NCBI GenBank assembly: GCA_002373045.1 | Contig: DFHU01000061.1 | Location: 1-38,089, forward strand | Length of the DNA: 38,089 nucleotides | Direction: 5' to 3' | From: Pseudoselenomonas ruminantium | GTDB lineage: Bacteria; Bacillota; Negativicutes; Selenomonadales; Selenomonadaceae | In this document: in pieces, positions 22,781 to 30,937 of the stretch | Layout of the letters: each line of letters begins with the position of its first letter | How positions within the stretch are numbered: position 1 is the stretch's first letter | Translations under genes and position numbers: made by a program | Notes under the pieces: generated by a model | Told to the model about the DNA's origin: nothing | The model's database searches: none | Seen by the model: only the letters and a program-made list of their open reading frames with translations

Positions 22781-23670
22781 TCATAATGCCTGTAATCCGC
22801 CTCGGAAAAGTCATCCCGAACGGACTTCCAGCGGTCATGAAGCCAAAACCATTCTTCCGGATATTTTTTCACATGACATTCAATCGCATCGTTGATTTTC
22901 TGTGTAGTTCGCCTTATATCTTCCCGCTTGTCATCCGTTTTCTCAACATAGAACGGGCCATCCACCACCAGGGTGTGATTGCCGTAATCATCCCTGTGCA
23001 TAAAGGAAGTAAAAATGGGAACACCTTGAAACCGTGCCATCGAGGCAGCCCCCGGAGTACAATTGGTCGGACGCCCGAAAAAATCCAATATGATGCCATC
23101 ACGGCGGTTGGTATCCTGATCCATAATCAGACCAATTGCCCAGCCTTTTTTGAGCATGGCGAACATTTCCCGCACCCCGGTCTTATAGGTAATATGCATG
23201 CCAATCAGCGTACGGTACTCGTTGATAAACTGATCCGCCGCTGAATCCTTCTGCTTCATGGCTACCCCCACCAAAGGAATTCCCGCCATCGCAAAAGCTC
23301 CGCCCATAAGCTCCCAGTTGCCGCTGTGCGCAGCCGCAATAACCGCACCTTTGCCAGCGGCCATTCCCTGCTGAAGTTTTTCCAGTCCTTCAATGCGGAC
23401 ATATTGTTCCGGGTTCTTGCGAATCACCGGAAAGCGCAGCACCTCAAAGAGCATAGGGCCGAAGCGCACGGTGCTCGCCTTGGCAATGCGATCAGCTGCG
23501 GCATCATCTACCTGCAGACACATTTTTATCTGACCTCTGGCCAAAGCCTTGCGTTTCAGCGGCACCAACAGCCAGGCAAGATTTCCCAGCAGGCGGCCAA
23601 AAAACTCACACAATTGACGCGGCATAGCGCAAGCCAATGCGCTTATCGCGCGCAAAACATAGTACAACAA
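22777..23670 (-). CDS. second LpxL/HtrB-family acyltransferase
   Basis: A 297-residue lipid A secondary acyltransferase paralogue. The catalytic motif is AAHSGNWELM (HxxxxE, about residues 114-123), the N-terminal hydrophobic segment is about 5-37, and conserved parts are RFGPMLFEVLRFPVI, IGLIMDQDTNRRDGIILDFFG, and the C-terminal PEEWFWLHDRWKS. It lies four bases from lpxD and overlaps lpxC by four bases. It is clearly diverged from the paralogue at 9982-10896, so the two probably add different chains or act at different positions. Confidence 0.92.
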   Translation of the reverse strand: MLYYVLRAISALACAMPRQLCEFFGRLLGNLAWLLVPLKRKALARGQIKMCLQVDDAAADRIAKASTVRFGPMLFEVLRFPVIRKNPEQYVRIEGLEKLQQGMAAGKGAVIAAAHSGNWELMGGAFAMAGIPLVGVAMKQKDSAADQFINEYRTLIGMHITYKTGVREMFAMLKKGWAIGLIMDQDTNRRDGIILDFFGRPTNCTPGAASMARFQGVPIFTSFMHRDDYGNHTLVVDGPFYVEKTDDKREDIRRTTQKINDAIECHVKKYPEEWFWLHDRWKSVRDDFSEADYRHYE

Positions 23671-23674
23671 CTTC

Positions 23675-24691
23675 TTAGCCCTCGTACTTTGCTAATTTCT
23701 TTTCCAGCTGTTTCATTTTCTTCATCATTTCCGGCAATCTCTTCATGGCCGCTTGCATGCGCAGCCATTCCGTATGGCTCTGCACGGGGAAGCCTGCACA
23801 GAATACGCCTTCCGGCATATCACCGATAATGCCGGAGCGTGCCGCATAGACTGAATTGGCACCAATATTGATATGGCCGACGGTACCCACTTGGCCGCCA
23901 AAGGTAACATTATGCCCTACAGTCGTCGACCCGGAAATCCCCGTCTGTGCGACAATCAGGCAGTTGGCGCCGATTTTGCAATTATGCCCGATATGTACAA
24001 GGTTGTCGATTTTCGTTCCCTTGCCAATAACGGTTGCGCCCATCGCAGCCCGGTCGATGCCATCATGCGCACCGATTTCCACATCATCTTCCAGGACCAC
24101 AATGCCAACCTGCGGCACTTTGGTATGTACGCCGTCTTTGGTGGTAAAGCCGAAGCCATCCGAGCCGATTACAGCAGAACTATGAATCACGCAGCGTTTG
24201 CCCACACGGCAATGCTCGCGTACAGTTGCATTGGAATAAACCACGGTGTCATCACCGATTTCCGCATATTGGCCAATATAAGTATGCGGATAAAGGACGA
24301 CATTGTCGCCGATTACAGCATGGTCATCAACCATGGCAAAGGGCATAATGGTAACATTCTGTCCCAGTTTTACATCCTTGCCCACATATGCCTTGTCGCT
24401 GACTTCCACGGGCCGTTCCAATTTCGGCGTAAAGATGTCGAGCAGCTTGGCAAAAGCAGCTCTGGGGTCTTCTACATAAAGTGCCGTCTTCGGGAAATCT
24501 TCCACGCCTTCCGGCAACATCACCGCTGCCGCCTTACAGGTTTTCGCCTCTTCAATATGCGGATCCACGGCAAAGGTCAAATCACCGACACCGGCACCAG
24601 CAATATTATCCAGGCCCTCGATTTCAATGGCAGCATCGCCTGCAATGCGTCCGCCTACAATATCGGCAATCTCTTGCAATGTCTTTTTCAT
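23675..24691 (-). CDS. lpxD: LpxD, UDP-3-O-acylglucosamine N-acyltransferase
   Basis: Adds the second hydroxyacyl chain. The 338 residues hold an N-terminal uridine-binding domain (about 1-100, LQEIADIVGGRIAGDAAIEI), a hexapeptide left-handed helix (about 100-300, with IGSDGFGFTTKDGVHTKVPQ and the catalytic His in HIGHNCKIGANCLIVAQTG), and a C-terminal helix (QAAMKRLPEMMKKMKQLEKK). It lies 15 bases after the Skp-like lipoprotein gene. Confidence 0.96.
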   Translation of the reverse strand: MKKTLQEIADIVGGRIAGDAAIEIEGLDNIAGAGVGDLTFAVDPHIEEAKTCKAAAVMLPEGVEDFPKTALYVEDPRAAFAKLLDIFTPKLERPVEVSDKAYVGKDVKLGQNVTIMPFAMVDDHAVIGDNVVLYPHTYIGQYAEIGDDTVVYSNATVREHCRVGKRCVIHSSAVIGSDGFGFTTKDGVHTKVPQVGIVVLEDDVEIGAHDGIDRAAMGATVIGKGTKIDNLVHIGHNCKIGANCLIVAQTGISGSTTVGHNVTFGGQVGTVGHINIGANSVYAARSGIIGDMPEGVFCAGFPVQSHTEWLRMQAAMKRLPEMMKKMKQLEKKLAKYEG

Positions 24692-24706
24692 TTCACTGCT
24701 CCCATC

Positions 24707-25156
24707 TTACTGCAGCTGCGCAATGACATCATCGGTCACATCCACCGCACCGGTAACAGCCGTAGGCTGATCCGTGCTGTTGTTCACTACCGCATCGAGT
24801 TTCTTTTCCTTGGTAACAGCCGCCAAAGCGACATCCATCTTCTGACGGAGCTGTAACGCATAGGACTGATTGATTCCCTGTATCTTACGCTGGCTGTCCA
24901 TCTGTGCCTTCTGCATGTCCTCCTGACTCATGTTGGGATTTTCCTGTAATTTCTTCTGCAGTTCTTCCCCAGCCTGAGCCTGTGCCTCTTCAATCTTCTT
25001 ATTGCCCTCTTCAATCAGGCTGTTAATCTGCGGAGCCTCTTTAGAAACCCGTTCTCCGTCAATATAGCCAATTTTCGTCTGACCGCAGCCACTGGCTAAA
25101 GTGGCACAAAGTAGAGCCATAATCATAGCAGCTGCTGTTTTCTTACGTAATTTCAT
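24707..25156 (-). CDS. Skp/OmpH-like lipoprotein
   Basis: A 149-residue exported protein with a lipoprotein signal: a basic start, a hydrophobic core (AAAMIMALLCATL) and the lipobox LASGC, so Cys24 is the likely lipidated residue. The mature part is one long helical region with GYIDGERVSKEAPQIN, then a Gln/Glu/Lys-rich coiled coil (about 45-125), ending in a beta segment TGAVDVTDDVIAQLQ, all as in Skp. It probably chaperones OM proteins while tied to a membrane. It lies 33 bases after the anchored Skp-like gene. Confidence 0.82.
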   Translation of the reverse strand: MKLRKKTAAAMIMALLCATLASGCGQTKIGYIDGERVSKEAPQINSLIEEGNKKIEEAQAQAGEELQKKLQENPNMSQEDMQKAQMDSQRKIQGINQSYALQLRQKMDVALAAVTKEKKLDAVVNNSTDQPTAVTGAVDVTDDVIAQLQ

Positions 25157-25189
25157 CCTAACTTCGCTTCTTTCTTTATCATAGGTTAT

Positions 25190-26278
25190 TTACAGATTTT
25201 TCATTTCCTGCACAATTTCCCCGGTAACATCCTGCGTTGTTATGCCAATGGCAATGCTGTCCTTCGGCAAAAGCGGATCTGCTTTGGCAGCCTCCGGCAT
25301 AAACGAAGCCAGTGTCTGGGGATGATGTACCAATATCAATGTAAAATGATGCATAATGGCAACCTTGGCCGCTTTTCCTGCCACATCATTGAATATATGT
25401 GCCTGTAAGGCTGCCAAGTCCGCCTTTTTCTCGACCAGCATCTGCCGTTTGGCCAGACGCTCCTGCACCTGCAGTGCCAGTTCCTGCTGCTTTTGCAAGG
25501 CCTCGGCATTGCGTTTATCGGCATCAGTCTTGGTCTTCAATGCCGCAGCCATTTCCTGTTCTCGCAGTTGTGGCAGCTGGGCCTTCCATGCAGCCAGTTC
25601 CGGCCCAATTTCCTTTTGCACATAGGCTTCGATTTCCGCTTTATATGTCTGCCAAAGCTCATACTGGCGTTTTCCCCGTTCAGCCTGCAGTCGGCTGCGC
25701 TCCTGCAGCCAGGTCTCGCGTTCTTCCGCAATACTGGCCTTGGAATCCAACGGATTATGCATAGACTCCTGGTTGTCCAGCTTGATGTTGAGATTTAAAA
25801 TGGCGTTTAAATATTCTTCATCAATCGCCTGCCGCCGGGCCTTATAATCCTCTTCGGTATTTTTCTTGTATTCATCCCGAAGTTTTTTCATCTTGCGCTC
25901 TAATTCTGCCCGGCCGCCAATAACATCCGCGGCATTTTTTTGCCAAACGGATTCTTTAAAGGTTTCTTCCATAAGCTGCGGCGGTTTCACGGACAAAATA
26001 TCGCCTACATCATTTATTTCTAGTTCCAGCAGTTCACATTCAGCCTGCAGGGCCGTCAGCTTATCATAATCCGGGTGAGCCTGCAGTACCTGCTGCCAGT
26101 CAATCAGCCCTGTATCGGCCAGTTCCTGCCCAGCCGGCGAAGGTGCCTTGGGAATGATAAACTCCCTGGCAAGCCAGGCACCTGAAAAAATGAACACCAA
26201 AGCAACAATGGCTCCGATAATGATATTACGACCTCGCTGCCCTTTTGTCTTTCCTTCCTCCTTACCTGGTTCCGTCAT
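25190..26278 (-). CDS. inner-membrane-anchored Skp/OmpH-like coiled-coil protein
   Basis: A 362-residue protein with a charged cytoplasmic N terminus (1-19), one membrane anchor (about 20-38, IIIGAIVALVFIFSGAWLA), a Skp-like opening GLIDWQQVLQAHPDYDKL, then long coiled coils (about 60-120 and 130-300, rich in Lys, Glu, Gln and Ala). It ends with AIGITTQDVTGEIVQEMKNL, similar to the Skp C-terminal strand. It is more than twice the length of Skp (about 160). It is most likely a membrane-tethered periplasmic Skp relative; the family name is an inference from the flanking Skp genes and the matching ends. Confidence 0.7.
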   Translation of the reverse strand: MTEPGKEEGKTKGQRGRNIIIGAIVALVFIFSGAWLAREFIIPKAPSPAGQELADTGLIDWQQVLQAHPDYDKLTALQAECELLELEINDVGDILSVKPPQLMEETFKESVWQKNAADVIGGRAELERKMKKLRDEYKKNTEEDYKARRQAIDEEYLNAILNLNIKLDNQESMHNPLDSKASIAEERETWLQERSRLQAERGKRQYELWQTYKAEIEAYVQKEIGPELAAWKAQLPQLREQEMAAALKTKTDADKRNAEALQKQQELALQVQERLAKRQMLVEKKADLAALQAHIFNDVAGKAAKVAIMHHFTLILVHHPQTLASFMPEAAKADPLLPKDSIAIGITTQDVTGEIVQEMKNL

Positions 26279-26316
26279 GGCTCACCCCTGCCTTCTTCTG
26301 TGGAAACTTAGAAAAA

Positions 26317-26339
26317 AGCCTCCCCCCATGGGGGAGGCT
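26317..26339 (-). terminator. intrinsic terminator after the ompH-like gene
   Basis: A 10-bp GC-rich stem (arms 26317-26326 and 26330-26339) with a 3-base loop sits 15 bases past the stop at 26354. The minus-strand continuation is TTTTTTC. It should uncouple the soluble Skp-like gene from the anchored one downstream, though read-through may be needed because no clear promoter follows. Confidence 0.85.
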
Positions 26340-26353
26340 ATATTATCTGCGGA

Positions 26354-26818
26354 TTATTTGCTAACCTGTTTCAATACATCCTGTGTGATATCTACACCGC
26401 CATAAACCACAGCACCCTTATCGAGAACTACGGACAAGCCTTTCTGTTCAGCAACCTTCTTCACAGACTCTTCCACATTCTTAGTGATGGGCTCCATGAG
26501 TTCCTGATTTTTCTGCTGTAAACGCTGCTGAGTCTGCGTGTAATAATCACGTTTCTCATTATCGTTCATGTTGGCAGATTTTTCTTCGAATTCCTTCTGT
26601 GCTTCCTGCACAGCCGTCTGCATTTCATTGGATGCAGCCTGAACCTTCGGATGCTGGCTCATAATCTGGCTGTAATCCACAACACCCACATTGGAGCTGG
26701 CAGCGCTGGCCATATTCGGGCCAAACTGCGTAAGAGCCATAGCCACTACGGAACCAACGAAAGCCAAAGCGATAAGCACGCTGACAATTTTAACCTGTTT
26801 TTTCTGTAATTTAACCAT
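26354..26818 (-). CDS. Skp/OmpH-family periplasmic chaperone
   Basis: A 154-residue exported chaperone for OM proteins. The N terminus has a basic region and a hydrophobic core (VKIVSVLIALAFVGSVVAMAL); cleavage may follow ASAAS, about residue 41, although an uncleaved anchor cannot be excluded. Mature residues VGVVDYSQIMSQHPKVQ are the Skp opening; a coiled coil (about 60-125) and the C-terminal strand VYGGVDITQDVLKQV follow. It has its own promoter (26876-26904) and terminator (26317-26339), so it may be the most highly expressed of the three Skp-like genes here. AAGGAG precedes ATG 26818. Confidence 0.88.
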   Translation of the reverse strand: MVKLQKKQVKIVSVLIALAFVGSVVAMALTQFGPNMASAASSNVGVVDYSQIMSQHPKVQAASNEMQTAVQEAQKEFEEKSANMNDNEKRDYYTQTQQRLQQKNQELMEPITKNVEESVKKVAEQKGLSVVLDKGAVVYGGVDITQDVLKQVSK

Positions 26819-26875
26819 TTCAAAATCTCCTTTTCCTGTCGAGGAATTTTATTCGATAAGTCATATACGATAGAC

Positions 26876-26904
26876 ATTATAACGCCAAACAACGGATTTT
26901 GCAA
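26876..26904 (-). promoter_or_regulatory. promoter for the ompH-like gene
   Basis: On the minus strand TATAAT (26876-26881) is preceded by exactly 17 bases and TTGCAA (26899-26904, 4 of 6 consensus). It is 58 bases upstream of the ATG at 26818 and begins just after the stop of the barrel gene. It explains how this chaperone can be expressed independently of bamA. Confidence 0.8.
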
Positions 26905-26906
26905 CG

Positions 26907-28199
26907 TCAAAAATGACCAACCATCCGCAGCCAATTTTGTTCGTTGTCAAAGATATACTCCAAACTCAAAAAATCATGCAGCTGATAACGCAGTGCAGCT
27001 TCGCCCATACTGTCCGGTTCCCGGAATTCATAGCGAAGGAGCCAGCGTGCGGCCAATTTCTGCCGGAGTTCATAGACCCATCCATGACGGCTCAAATCAT
27101 AACGCAACGCCGCATAGCGTCCGCCTCGGAATGTATGGACCCAGCCCAGCTGATAGTTCCAATCCACATCAGCCGGCATAAAATCGGTCTGTATGAAAAG
27201 CTCGTCCCACTTGCCCAGCACACGGCCCAGATGCAGCCGGAAAAGCAATTCATTGTCCTGCCTGGCCTGCCCCTGTCCCCGGTCTCTGCCGATATCCAGC
27301 CAGCCGGACAAACGAAAATGGTAGCGTGAAGAATCTGTACGGCTCATCACGCTCGCCCGTTCAGCCGGTTCAATCATAACCTTTGTTTGCAGGCGCAAAG
27401 CCTGAAAATCCTTGCGCTTGTCCAAAGTCTGGGCAAAATCCTGTTCCAGTTCTGTCCGATGACGCTGCACAAAGCCCACGGGCACGCCCACAATATCTTC
27501 TACCTGCGCCTGCATGATATCCCGGCGGGTCAGCAGGGCACTATTAGGGATCGTATCCGAACGCATGGACAAATCTACGGTCCGCACCACCGGCAAACGA
27601 GGATACACCATAAGCTTTATGGTGGTATCCGGTTCCGGCGTCAAATCAAAATCCGCCCGGAATTCCGGCAGATGCTCCTGCAAATACGCTTTCAAATGCT
27701 GTTTCAGCACCCCGTTTGTCCAATCGGCAGCAGCCGTTGGCAGCCCCGTCAAGGCAGCCTGAAAAACCGTATCCACGCCGCTTAAATCCTGTCGCACCAA
27801 GGTTTCAATGCGCGGAGGCATTCCTTCTACCGTGGTTTCCACCCGCACCTGACGGATGGTCTCTGCCCAAGGCATAAGCTCGACCTTTACCTGCGTAACA
27901 GCCGCTGGTTCCAACGATACTGACCGGACAGTATAGCCCACCAGCACCTTGTCAAAAACCTCATGAATTAAATTTTCATAAGACGCCCGCTCGGCCTGCA
28001 CAGCAGCAATTTCCTTGCCTTCCATCAACTGGCCGGCAATCGCCGCTATGCTATGATTCATACGCTCTGCAACCAGTGGCGGCAGGTTGCTTTGGGCAGT
28101 AGTGGATGCTATGACGCTTTCCACCCGTACTCCGGACTGAGCATTCGCTGTCAGCGGCACCAACAGCATAAAAAGAACAACCAGTGCTGCTCTTAACAT
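26907..28199 (-). CDS. uncharacterised outer-membrane beta-barrel protein next to BamA
   Basis: A 430-residue protein with a clear signal peptide (residues 1-20, LVVLFMLLVPLTANAQ) and a C terminus of alternating aromatic and polar residues ending in Phe (NWLRMVGHF), the usual BamA recognition pattern. The last 150 residues read as about eight to ten amphipathic strands (for example HFRLSGWLDIG, ELLFRLHLGR, AALRYDLSRHGWVYELR). Residues 25-280 are alpha/beta and might include POTRA-like modules, but I cannot establish this. Its ATG directly follows the BamA stop with no spacing, which implies coupled synthesis. I know no characterised family member; a role in OM assembly is inferred from position. 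Confidence 0.75.
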   Translation of the reverse strand: MLRAALVVLFMLLVPLTANAQSGVRVESVIASTTAQSNLPPLVAERMNHSIAAIAGQLMEGKEIAAVQAERASYENLIHEVFDKVLVGYTVRSVSLEPAAVTQVKVELMPWAETIRQVRVETTVEGMPPRIETLVRQDLSGVDTVFQAALTGLPTAAADWTNGVLKQHLKAYLQEHLPEFRADFDLTPEPDTTIKLMVYPRLPVVRTVDLSMRSDTIPNSALLTRRDIMQAQVEDIVGVPVGFVQRHRTELEQDFAQTLDKRKDFQALRLQTKVMIEPAERASVMSRTDSSRYHFRLSGWLDIGRDRGQGQARQDNELLFRLHLGRVLGKWDELFIQTDFMPADVDWNYQLGWVHTFRGGRYAALRYDLSRHGWVYELRQKLAARWLLRYEFREPDSMGEAALRYQLHDFLSLEYIFDNEQNWLRMVGHF

Positions 28200-30209
28200 T
28201 TAGAACGAACCACCCACGGAGAAATGCACGCGGCCGCCTTTGTCTCCCCGGCCGTAGTCCAAGCGCAGCGGACCAAGCGGCGTATTAAAGGATAAGCCGA
28301 CACCTACGCTGCCGTGTACATCTCCGCCATTCGGATTCCAACCTTCAGACCACACAGAGCCCCAGTCCGTAAAGAGCGCTCCCTGTACCTTGCTGACAAT
28401 CGGGAAACGATATTCCACCGTGCCCAGCAACATACGGGTGCCACGGAACTGATCTTCGCGATAACCGCGCAGGGTGTTCTGACCACCGATTTTAAACTGA
28501 TTGTACTCGGAGATATGTCCATGACCAGCACCTGCCTCGGCACGCAGGGCAATAACCTGTGCATGACCGACCTTGATATACCGCTGGTCTTCAATCGTAC
28601 CCTTCTGAAAATCAAAGTCACCGCCCCAGCCGGCTACTTCTGCCGACAGGCTGACTCTGCCGCCTTCAGTAGGATTATAGATGTTATCACGGGTATCGGT
28701 GACATGCGACAATGTCACACTGCGCGTCGTGCCAAAGTTATAGTCACGCCAGGATTTATAGTAATCGGTGCTGCGGTCTTGGCGGCCGGTCGGCAAATTA
28801 CCGTTCTCCGTATGGCGTACATACTTATCCTCACGATTCTTAAGCGTAATATAATTTGTCGAATACTCACTTACCGGACGACTTAATGTAATTTCGCCGC
28901 CGGAGTATTTACGCATATAGCTTTCCTTGAGGTTACCATCCGTATCGTAGTCGCTGTATTCATACGTACGGTTATAAATCCGCAAGGTGCCTGCAGTTTC
29001 CTTTTTATCCAGATAGGGATGGCGCCAGGAGAACGTATAGCCTTTGGCATCCGTTGCATTGCCGCTCTTTTCATAGGTAAGACTTACCGAATCGCCGGTA
29101 CCACCGATATTCGAATCACCGATGCTTATCATACCCAGAACACCATCAGCGGTACTATAACCGGCACCGATACCAAAGGAGCCTGTATTTTTCTCCTTGA
29201 CATCCAATTCCATGATGACTGCATTAGGTTCAACGCCGGGATTCATCTTGATGTTTACATCCTCGAAAAAGCCCAGATTATAGACGCGCTGCATGGAACG
29301 ACGGGCCAGCTTGGAGTTGAAGGGTTCACCAATCTTTTGACGCATTTCCCGCAGGATAACATAATCCTTGGTTTTGGTATTGCCCTTGATCTTATAATCC
29401 TCCAAAATACCTTCATTTATTTTCAAGAAGAGATTGCCCTCTTTGTCGATATTCATATCGGTAACTTTTGCCAGGATATAGCCGTCATTACGATAAATTT
29501 CCTTAATGGCCTGAATATTTTGCTGTAAATCACGGCTATTGAGAATTTCGCCGTTCTTCACCGTTATCGCATCACGCAAGGTCTTGGTCTTAATCACCGT
29601 ATTGCCGGTAATATGAACGCTTTTCAAAACCGGATTTTCCAATACATGATAGGTGATTACCACACCTTCCGGGACCTTCTTGAAGGTTGGAAAGAGATCA
29701 TAAAAATAGCCTGTATTGTACACAGCCTCACGGTCCGCATTCATGCCCTTAACCGTAAACATATCGCCTGTTTTCATGGAAAGTGCTGCCTTGGCGGTGT
29801 TTTCCGTCAGCGCTGTAGTGCCCTCGAAAACTGTATCTACGATGGTCTGCCCTTCGTACTCCTTGCTGTACTTTTCAATCATATCTTCCTGAGGACGATT
29901 CTTAGCCCATTCTGCGGTGCGTGGATCTACATCTTTCTGTTCGTCCTTTTGTGCAGCGGAGGGCTCACTGCTAGCTGCAGCAGGTGTCTTACTGCCAGGC
30001 GCAGCAGACGCCGCATTAGCAGTATTGGCTGTATTCGCCTCTGTCGCAGCTGTCGGAGCTGCTGCGGCCTTCGGTGCAGTTTCATTAGCTGCCGTAGCTT
30101 GAGCCTGCGGCGTTTCCGCCGGTGCTGCCTGCGTAACGCCTGGCACTGCTGCAAAACTGGCAGCCAAAGCCACTGCATAAGCTAAAAATCGTCTATTCGT
30201 CTTCTTCAA
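28200..30209 (-). CDS. bamA: BamA, outer-membrane protein insertase
   Basis: Omp85-family barrel that inserts OM proteins. The 669 residues contain a signal peptide (1-28), a low-complexity Ala/Thr/Pro region (about 29-90), three POTRA domains (about 120-192, 193-267, 268-340; E. coli has five), and the barrel (343-669). The L6 loop motif appears as NTLRGYRED, and the C-terminal strand ends VHFSVGGSF. The start is TTG at 30209, with GGGAGG eight bases upstream and no ATG near. It ends with TAA followed immediately by the next ATG. Confidence 0.94.
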   Translation of the reverse strand: MKKTNRRFLAYAVALAASFAAVPGVTQAAPAETPQAQATAANETAPKAAAAPTAATEANTANTANAASAAPGSKTPAAASSEPSAAQKDEQKDVDPRTAEWAKNRPQEDMIEKYSKEYEGQTIVDTVFEGTTALTENTAKAALSMKTGDMFTVKGMNADREAVYNTGYFYDLFPTFKKVPEGVVITYHVLENPVLKSVHITGNTVIKTKTLRDAITVKNGEILNSRDLQQNIQAIKEIYRNDGYILAKVTDMNIDKEGNLFLKINEGILEDYKIKGNTKTKDYVILREMRQKIGEPFNSKLARRSMQRVYNLGFFEDVNIKMNPGVEPNAVIMELDVKEKNTGSFGIGAGYSTADGVLGMISIGDSNIGGTGDSVSLTYEKSGNATDAKGYTFSWRHPYLDKKETAGTLRIYNRTYEYSDYDTDGNLKESYMRKYSGGEITLSRPVSEYSTNYITLKNREDKYVRHTENGNLPTGRQDRSTDYYKSWRDYNFGTTRSVTLSHVTDTRDNIYNPTEGGRVSLSAEVAGWGGDFDFQKGTIEDQRYIKVGHAQVIALRAEAGAGHGHISEYNQFKIGGQNTLRGYREDQFRGTRMLLGTVEYRFPIVSKVQGALFTDWGSVWSEGWNPNGGDVHGSVGVGLSFNTPLGPLRLDYGRGDKGGRVHFSVGGSF

Positions 30210-30234
30210 AGGTCAAACCTCCCAAAAATATTCA

Positions 30235-30771
30235 TTATTGCCGCAGAATTTTACCTGCAGACTGCATAAGCTGCTGCTTAGCCGCATCTGGCGGCGCATT
30301 TTTTTCTATTGGCGGAACGACAGGAGTCGGTTCCTTAACCACATTACTTTTTTCCGGAGCAGGTTCTGGTGCCAAAGGCTGCGGCAGGCTGCTTGCCGCT
30401 GGCGCTGCCATCGCTTGTTCCGGCTGCGGTTCAGGAATAACTTCTTTTGCCGGAGCAGTATTTTTCGCCGGCAACTGTGCGCTGACAGCCGGCGTGTACT
30501 CAATCGAGCGTTCTTCCCCGGATATGCTTGCATCCTGTTTCCACAAAATAACCGCCGCCAATCCTGCAGCAGCAAAAAAAGCCAGCGCCCTGCGCCCCCA
30601 GATGATTAGCCGGCGGCTGGCAGGACAATGCCCCACATGAGCCAATTCCGCCTTGGCCAGCATCAGCTTCAAATCTCCCTGCACATCATTTTCCTGGGCT
30701 AGCGAATCTTCTGCTCTCCCCAGCCATTCGCGAGCAGCCCGGATATGTTCCGTTTGTGAACGCCTGTTCAT
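30235..30771 (-). CDS. one-pass membrane protein with Pro-rich periplasmic tail, function unknown
   Basis: A 178-residue protein. Residues 1-55 are helical and charged (REWLGRAEDSLAQENDVQGD, then KLMLAKAELAHV), followed by a basic stretch and one membrane helix (about 58-76, LAFFAAAGLAAVILW). The rest is a Pro/Ala/Glu-rich linker (about 95-160) and a short helix (KQQLMQSAGKILRQ). There is no signal peptide cleavage site, so topology is N-in, C-out. It sits between the sigma factor gene and bamA. The layout resembles a membrane-bound regulator such as an anti-sigma factor, but no known anti-sigma motif is seen. GGAGGG precedes ATG 30771. Confidence 0.65.
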   Translation of the reverse strand: MNRRSQTEHIRAAREWLGRAEDSLAQENDVQGDLKLMLAKAELAHVGHCPASRRLIIWGRRALAFFAAAGLAAVILWKQDASISGEERSIEYTPAVSAQLPAKNTAPAKEVIPEPQPEQAMAAPAASSLPQPLAPEPAPEKSNVVKEPTPVVPPIEKNAPPDAAKQQLMQSAGKILRQ

Positions 30772-30937
30772 TTGCGTCCCTCCGTATTGCCTAAAATTCC
30801 TAAAATTCTCTTAGAAATACAATCGCCACAAATGCAGGATTCTTCACCTGACATATTCCGCCTTGGCAGTACATCACAGGCCATCAGCCGGATTTATCTT
30901 CGTTATTCTGCCTGTTTTTACTGATTTAGTTGATTAT
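30772..30937. other. 166-base gap between sigma factor gene and membrane protein gene
   Basis: A gap at the head of the membrane protein-bamA-barrel run. It contains a good ribosome site (ACGGAGGGA) for the gene at 30771. I see no strong terminator and no consensus promoter on the minus strand; AT-rich stretches could serve a non-standard promoter. It is therefore the best place to look for a site recognised by the adjacent sigma factor. Confidence 0.4.

Noticed and set aside
29613..30185. Plus-strand Cys/Arg/Ser-rich frame opposite the BamA N terminus
   Set aside because: It is the complement of the Ala/Thr/Pro-rich linker codons, with no start signal.
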